Assembly: GCA_963771295.1 (NCBI GenBank)
Contig: CAVYTB010000016.1
Span: 183,924-247,923 of the forward strand
Length of the DNA: 64,000 nt
Direction of reading: 5' to 3'
Source of the DNA: Acidiferrum sp963771295
GTDB lineage: Bacteria; Acidobacteriota; Terriglobia; Acidiferrales; UBA7541
The notes under the pieces were generated by a model. That model was given only the letters and a program-made list of their open reading frames with translations. It searched no databases and was not told the DNA's origin. Positions 59,438 to 64,000 of this stretch are shown here, piece by piece. A program made the position numbers and the translations under genes. Numbering within the stretch: position 1 is the stretch's first letter; each line of letters begins with the position of its first letter.

Positions 59438-60094
59438 TTACAAGTCATACTTTTGAGGGATGCCCAGTTCGATGATTCCGCGCTGTAGTCCAATGGTCAC
59501 AGCATGGGTTCGATCGTTTGCGCCCAGCTTCGAGAGAATACTGCTGATGTGGCTCTTGACGGTCGTTTCCTCGATGGAGAGCTTGTCGGCGATCTGCTTG
59601 TTGCCATTGCCAGCAGCAATCAAACGAAGCACATCAATCTCGCGCGGGCTCAGCTCATCCTCGGCAGCGTGCTCAGCCAGCTCCGCCGCGATTTCGGGAG
59701 GTATTCGCTTGTGTCCGGCATGAACACTCCGGATTGCGTCCAATAGTTCTCTGCGCACATGCCCCTTCAGGATGTATCCCCGAGCACCCGCTTTGATGGC
59801 GCGCAGGACCTGAACATCCCCGGAATAAGTCGATAGGACTATGATCTTGGCGTTCGGGAATTCGTTCCTGATGCGGCTGATTGCTTCGATACCATTCGAA
59901 TTCGGCATTTGAAGGTCCATTAAAGTCACGTCCGGATGGTGGCGTCGAAATTGTTTAATGGCTTCCTCTCCGTCGGAGGCCTCAGCTACCAGTTCCATGT
60001 CTGGCTCAGCATTGACAAGGGCCGCGATCCCTTCGCGCAGGAGGGCGTGATCATCGACTGTGAGGACTCGAATCACACTAGGACTGGCGCTCAT
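59438..60094 (-). CDS. NarL/FixJ-type response regulator
   Basis: 218 residues from the ATG at 60094 (GGAGG five bases upstream); the longer frame to 60283 overlaps the kinase and is rejected. The receiver domain has D-D near residue 14, the phosphorylated Asp in V-T-L-M-D-L-Q-M-P near 59, and T/S and K at L-S-T-Y and L-K-G-H. The C-terminal LuxR-type helix-turn-helix is L-S-P-R-E-I-D-V-L-R-L-I-A-A-G-N-G-N-K-Q-I-A near 155. Its start overlaps the sensor kinase stop by 17 bases, so they are a coupled two-component pair. Confidence 0.95.
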   Translation of the reverse strand: MSASPSVIRVLTVDDHALLREGIAALVNAEPDMELVAEASDGEEAIKQFRRHHPDVTLMDLQMPNSNGIEAISRIRNEFPNAKIIVLSTYSGDVQVLRAIKAGARGYILKGHVRRELLDAIRSVHAGHKRIPPEIAAELAEHAAEDELSPREIDVLRLIAAGNGNKQIADKLSIEETTVKSHISSILSKLGANDRTHAVTIGLQRGIIELGIPQKYDL

Positions 60095-63000
60095 GAATCC
60101 TCCGTTTGCGGAACAGACTAAGTCGACCGCGTTTGCGCAGCTTTTCGTAGGCGATAGCCGCGGGGAGCGCCAATCGAATTTCTGTACCAACGCCGGCTTC
60201 GCTCCAAAATTCCAATCGAGCTCCAATTCCGCGTGCGCGTTCCTCGGCACCTGGTAGCCCCCAGTGCCCAGCACGCCCACCATCTTTTAGGATCTTTGGG
60301 TCCATGCCTTTTCCATCATCTCGCACAATCAGGCGGAAAACGTCGTTTTCATACCGTATCTCGGCCTCAATCTCATTGGCTCGTGCGTGCCGGAAGGCGT
60401 TTCGGAGCAGTTCTCCAGCGATCCGACCGATTTCATCCTTGATCATCGGTGGCAGGCCTCGGCGCTCGCCTTCCACGATCAACTTAAAGCGCGGTGAGCC
60501 GTCCTCGGCGTGGTTGGAGGAAGCTAGTTCCTGACCCGTTGTCATCAACATTTGATCGATGTCGTTTTCAGCGGACAGGCCAGGACGTAACCCCTGAATT
60601 GAGTGCCGGCTCTCGTCCAGTGCCTGCTCGGCTCGAGTTAACGCGGTATCCAGAGCCTGAGTTGCTTCCTTGGGGCGATTCGGAAGCATGTTGCGAGCCG
60701 CCTGGAAGCGGAAGACCAGCCCGTGGAAACTTTGCAGAAGGGTGTCGTGCAGATCCCTTGCGATTCGTGTGCGCTCGCCAACGCGCGCCTCCAGGGTCAT
60801 TTCGAACTGATGATGCAATTGCCGGAGGCGCAACTGATAGGCTGCCCAAAGCAGCACCAAAAATACGGCCGCGCACGAGGCACGAAACCAATTCGTCTGG
60901 TAATAGGCGGGAGCCACGGAGAAATCCAGGTTGGCGGCGTGATCGTTCCAGACGCCATCACTATTGCTTGCTATCACGCGAAACGAATACTTGCCAGGGG
61001 GCAAATCTGTGTAGAACGCCTGTCGGCGCGTGCCGGCGTCGTGCCAATCACGGTCGTAGTTGTCGAGCCGGTAGCGAAATTTCACCTTCTGTGGAATCTC
61101 AAAAGTGGGTGAGGTGTAATCAATTTGTAGGTCCCTCGGATTTGGGGGAACCTTTAGGTCGGGCGTCGCTTTGAACTCCTTTCGGTCAGCCACGAGCGAT
61201 TCGATATATGCAGGTGCCGGGGGCGCAGGTTGCGAGAGCCTCGAAGGGTCAACCATCTCTACCACAAATCCCGTCGCAAACCACACGCGGCCATCCGACG
61301 AGTACGCCGCGGCATTAAAGGACGGCCCGCCTGCCGGGCGCGCTCCATCCAAGGCGTCGTAAACCCGCGTTTGAACGACCGTTTCGGGGTTGGCCCGCCA
61401 CCGCTCGAACTCGGAATCTGGGAACTGCACAACGCCGCAGCCCGTGTGCAGCCACCAGCGATTCTCTTTGTCCTCAATGAACGAAACTACCGAGTTGCAT
61501 GGCAGACCATTCTTCGTTGTCATCCGGCGCACTTTACCCTGACGCCATTCGACGAGTCCGTTCTCCGAACCAGCAACAATGGAACCGTCCGCCGTGGACA
61601 TAATCTGGCGATTAGACGGATCACCTCCTGGGTTTAGAGCAAACTTCGTTTCCAAAACGCCGTTCCGAAACAGTGCGATATCTCCTTTCTTAGTGGCTAT
61701 CCAAATTCCCCCGTGCGGGTCCGAAGCGAGGCTGTGTCCGGGGGGGATCTGCGACGCAGGGAACTCTTCACGGACCCGGAAATCGCGGATACGCACAAGT
61801 TTTCGCGGATTGCTTAGACACTCTGCCCAGATGTCCCCGTCAATGTCCTCGGTCAGTCCAACCACGAGTCCGAGCGGCTTCTGATTCGATTCGGGGAGGC
61901 GCCGGAAGCGCCCATTCTTGAGCAGATACAGTCCGTCATCCACCCCCACCCACAGATTGCCGGCGCGATCTTCAAGTAAAGAGGAGACTTGATGACCCGG
62001 AAGACCATCCCCTACGCGAATGGACGAGACTAACCCGTCCTTGATTTGATCAAGTGAGCCAGCGTTTGCAACCCAGATGGTGCCACCTCTATTCGCCAAG
62101 ACGCCTGCTGCTGCGTCTGATCCCAAACCTTCCCGTGCCGAGAAAGTTGTGACGCGCGGGTCGTGGAAGCTATCGATTCCATTTGTGGTTACAGTCCATA
62201 TGATCCCTTCTCTGTCTTCAAAAAAAGAAAGCACAGAATCGCTGGACAACCCATCCGTCCGCTGGTAATGGTCTACAACGTTGCCATGGATGCGAAAGAT
62301 TCCTTTACCCGAGGTACCTACCCAGAGATTGCCGTCGCGGTCCGAGATCATCGCCGTCACGACAACCTTACTCCCATCGAAAGTGGGCGTCACAAATGGC
62401 TTGACGAGCCCTCCAATCAATCGACAAAGCCCGAGCCCGGGTCCTTCTGCGGCTATGCCGACCCAGAGAGTGCCCTCACTGCCAGATACCAAACTGTTTA
62501 TCCCCGGTTGTCCCGCATTGGAATTCAACGCTTTGATCGGGTATGTCTCCGAGACGCCGCCGTGCCAGTGGACAAGCGCCGTCTGCCCTCCTAGCCAAAA
62601 CCCGCCTTTTCCATCAGCCAACAGAGAATCCACTGGATAAATCGGGACTCCGTCGGACTGCCCGAAACACTTCACGGTACGGTCGGTAATATGGCAAAGG
62701 GGCGCGTCTGAGGCAGCAGTCCGCCCTCGCACGATCCATAAGGAACCGTCGGGATCCTCGCTGATCTCTTGAAACCGCTCAAGTCCATCCAAGTCGAAGT
62801 GAGAAATGACAACTCCGCCCTTCAAGTGAACAATCTCACGCTCGCCAATTGCCCATATCCCACCCGCGTGGTCTCCATAGACGTTAACAATAGTGTTGAT
62901 CGTCTTACCGTTGGAGGACAAACTCCACGGAAGAAACCGAACACCATCAAATCGGTACATACCCTGGGAGTCAGATGACAACCAGAGATAGCCATCCGAG

Positions 63001-63209
63001 GTTTGTGCAATCGCTTCGATACCGACCGGCGCGGAGCCGTCTTGTATTCGCCAGGAGGTATGCATGTACTGAGTGAGACGTTTGTACGGATCGAGGGCGT
63101 AAATCGAGTTTGCCAGCAACAATATGCAAGTAAGATGACAGGCCACTGCGGCGGCAATCGTCGTGCGGGGCCAATTACCCCGAAGCAGAAGATGTCGGCG
63201 AGAATCCAT
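60078..63209 (-). CDS. Sensor histidine kinase with beta-propeller and Y_Y_Y sensor
   Basis: 1043 residues. The order is signal or first helix (about 14-36), a long series of two-component-propeller repeats (about 45-700; repeats of G-x-L-W-V-G and D-x-x-G-x-I-W), a Y_Y_Y domain (about 720-790), and a membrane helix (about 797-815). The HisKA_3 dimer domain has the phospho-accepting His in R-I-A-R-D-L-H-D-T-L-L-Q-S, and the HATPase has R-N-A-F-R-H-A-R and D-D-G-K-G-M. It senses an outside signal, often a polysaccharide or stress, and passes phosphate to the response regulator downstream. The signal is unknown. Confidence 0.94.
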   Translation of the reverse strand: MDSRRHLLLRGNWPRTTIAAAVACHLTCILLLANSIYALDPYKRLTQYMHTSWRIQDGSAPVGIEAIAQTSDGYLWLSSDSQGMYRFDGVRFLPWSLSSNGKTINTIVNVYGDHAGGIWAIGEREIVHLKGGVVISHFDLDGLERFQEISEDPDGSLWIVRGRTAASDAPLCHITDRTVKCFGQSDGVPIYPVDSLLADGKGGFWLGGQTALVHWHGGVSETYPIKALNSNAGQPGINSLVSGSEGTLWVGIAAEGPGLGLCRLIGGLVKPFVTPTFDGSKVVVTAMISDRDGNLWVGTSGKGIFRIHGNVVDHYQRTDGLSSDSVLSFFEDREGIIWTVTTNGIDSFHDPRVTTFSAREGLGSDAAAGVLANRGGTIWVANAGSLDQIKDGLVSSIRVGDGLPGHQVSSLLEDRAGNLWVGVDDGLYLLKNGRFRRLPESNQKPLGLVVGLTEDIDGDIWAECLSNPRKLVRIRDFRVREEFPASQIPPGHSLASDPHGGIWIATKKGDIALFRNGVLETKFALNPGGDPSNRQIMSTADGSIVAGSENGLVEWRQGKVRRMTTKNGLPCNSVVSFIEDKENRWWLHTGCGVVQFPDSEFERWRANPETVVQTRVYDALDGARPAGGPSFNAAAYSSDGRVWFATGFVVEMVDPSRLSQPAPPAPAYIESLVADRKEFKATPDLKVPPNPRDLQIDYTSPTFEIPQKVKFRYRLDNYDRDWHDAGTRRQAFYTDLPPGKYSFRVIASNSDGVWNDHAANLDFSVAPAYYQTNWFRASCAAVFLVLLWAAYQLRLRQLHHQFEMTLEARVGERTRIARDLHDTLLQSFHGLVFRFQAARNMLPNRPKEATQALDTALTRAEQALDESRHSIQGLRPGLSAENDIDQMLMTTGQELASSNHAEDGSPRFKLIVEGERRGLPPMIKDEIGRIAGELLRNAFRHARANEIEAEIRYENDVFRLIVRDDGKGMDPKILKDGGRAGHWGLPGAEERARGIGARLEFWSEAGVGTEIRLALPAAIAYEKLRKRGRLSLFRKRRIHERQS

Positions 63210-63295
63210 TTTTCCTACCTTCGCTACGGGAGCAGCATTAGAAGGTAATGCACGGTGGGTCGAGTGTATCTCAAAAAAAAGACAAACCGGCCGTG

Positions 63296-63314
63296 ATTTC
63301 GGTCACTCCGAAAT
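63296..63314. promoter_or_regulatory. Inverted repeat between the phosphatase and the sensor kinase
   Basis: Perfect ATTTCGG-tcact-CCGAAAT, 87 bases before the kinase start codon. A run of eight T on the minus strand follows about 16 bases beyond it, so it might be an operator or a weak terminator of the phosphatase gene. Confidence 0.35.
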
Positions 63315-63410
63315 GATGGAAGCCGCCGGATTCTCATCCAGAATACTCGGCGCGATTTCGTGCCGATGCGTAGTCGATTATCGCCGCGTTGGAACCCCAC
63401 TCAAATGAGG

Positions 63411-64000
63411 CTAGCGGACTTCGACGATAACGAGGGACACGTCGTCGGCGAGGGGACCGTGCCTCCATGCCGAAACGCCGCCGAGAATTGTCTTCTGCAT
63501 ATCCGCGAGTGGTAGCTTTGCCGATTGAATGACCAAATATTCCAGCCCCTCGACGCCAAGCATATTGTCAAAGCGGTTGAAAACCTCAACGAGTCCATCG
63601 GTGTACAGAATGAGACGGTCACCTTGTACGAGTTCGACTTCGTCTGGCGATTCAGAGGGTGCGTTCTCGGAGAGGCAACCGAGGATACCGTTTCGCGCCT
63701 CAAGCCGGCGGAGAGTGCCATTTGAGACGAGTATTGCTGGCGGCTGGCCTGCGGCAGAGAAACTCACTCTACGTCCATCTCCGCTGAATCGGGCCGCGGC
63801 CATCGTAAAGAAAAACCCGTCGACCGGGATCCGAGTATGCACGAAATGATGAAGCTCCTGCAGCAAGGTTCCTGGCTCGGAGTTGCGTCCCAGTGCGTGC
63901 AGTGTTTCAGAATAGATGCGGTTGGCCATTAACGCCGAACCGACTCCATGTCCGGAGACGTCGGCTAGGACAACGCTGAGAGAATCATCGCCTTGCGGGT
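63411..64000 (-). CDS. SpoIIE-type PP2C phosphatase, N-terminus off the window
   Basis: The frame is open to the right edge (196 codons visible). It contains the PP2C/SpoIIE core: G-D-D-S-L-S-V-V-L-A-D-V-S-G-H-G-V-G-S-A-L-M at the visible start, then F-S-A-A-G-Q-P-P-A, G-D-R-L-I-L-Y-T-D-G-L-V-E and D-D-V-S-L-V-I-V-E. The metal-binding Asp residues in D-V-S-G-H-G, T-D-G and D-D are present. Such enzymes dephosphorylate anti-sigma-factor antagonists or act after a sensor domain that would lie beyond the edge. Same strand as the sensor kinase, 201 bases before it. Confidence 0.9.
   Translation of the reverse strand, partial: PQGDDSLSVVLADVSGHGVGSALMANRIYSETLHALGRNSEPGTLLQELHHFVHTRIPVDGFFFTMAAARFSGDGRRVSFSAAGQPPAILVSNGTLRRLEARNGILGCLSENAPSESPDEVELVQGDRLILYTDGLVEVFNRFDNMLGVEGLEYLVIQSAKLPLADMQKTILGGVSAWRHGPLADDVSLVIVEVR

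Noticed and set aside
60095..60283. Extended N-terminus of the response regulator
   Set aside because: It would overlap the kinase by 200 bases and lacks a ribosome site; GGAGG marks the ATG at 60094.
48350..64000. Second att copy of the tRNA-Ile 3' end
   Set aside because: None seen by eye downstream within the window.

Overview
The window looks like chromosome from an acidobacterium (Acidobacteriota, probably the Terriglobia/Koribacter-Sulfotelmatobacter side). The evidence is lineage-typical gene content: a PadR regulator directly upstream of an ~886-residue ADOP-type MacB/FtsX permease, a sigma/anti-sigma/DUF4097 cassette, a Reg_prop/Y_Y_Y sensor kinase over 1000 residues long, a GTP-type PEP carboxykinase, and many small Acidobacteria-like hypothetical proteins. 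The DNA is moderately GC-rich. No rRNA and no CRISPR array was seen. There is one tRNA (tRNA-Ile, GAT).

Layout. 0-2 kb: lysS followed by a LolC/E-type permease (cut by the left edge). 2.2-6.9 kb: a hypothetical gene, then ECF sigma factor, zinc-finger anti-sigma factor, DUF4097 protein, shikimate kinase and a secreted protein, all on the plus strand. 7-15.4 kb: an XRE regulator with a zinc ribbon, an HD protein, a Rieske oxygenase, a DUF420-like membrane protein, a PLD protein, an MsbA-like ABC exporter and a YtcJ-like amidohydrolase. 15.4-16.4 kb: an unusual interval with two small minus-strand genes, each preceded by a copy of the same 84-bp leader. 16.4-29 kb: a GH9 glycosidase, a Tat-exported DJ-1/PfpI-YHS fusion, an ADOP permease with its PadR regulator, a possible structured RNA, a secreted hypothetical protein, an ADOP remnant and pckG. 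29-48.3 kb: a peroxiredoxin, an amidohydrolase, a DUF1080 lipoprotein, cytochrome c, an Nramp transporter with a clear promoter, the pxpB-pxpC-pxpA 5-oxoprolinase operon, msrA, a B12/radical SAM enzyme, a three-gene operon of tiny proteins, the scoA-scoB CoA transferase, an MBL hydrolase and an MFS transporter.

48.3-57.7 kb is an accessory segment that begins beside tRNA-Ile. It holds a tyrosine recombinase plus IS91-like transposase pair flanked by 25-bp imperfect inverted repeats, then a cluster of short-chain dehydrogenases, TetR regulators, an F420/NADPH-oxidoreductase-like protein and SnoaL-like proteins. One dehydrogenase gene is frameshifted and part of a TetR gene is duplicated. Palindromic operator candidates tie each TetR gene to its neighbouring dehydrogenase genes. 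57.7-64 kb is a signalling block on the minus strand: SpoIIE-type phosphatase (cut by the right edge), sensor kinase, NarL-type response regulator, DoxX-like membrane protein and a sigma-54 activator.

Intergenic DNA carries dispersed repeats: three copies of an element ending in CGGAATGACAA, one block of degenerate GATCAG-type repeats, and a GGGGGTACCCCC element with its own strong promoter. All functional names rest on motifs read by eye; no database search was run.
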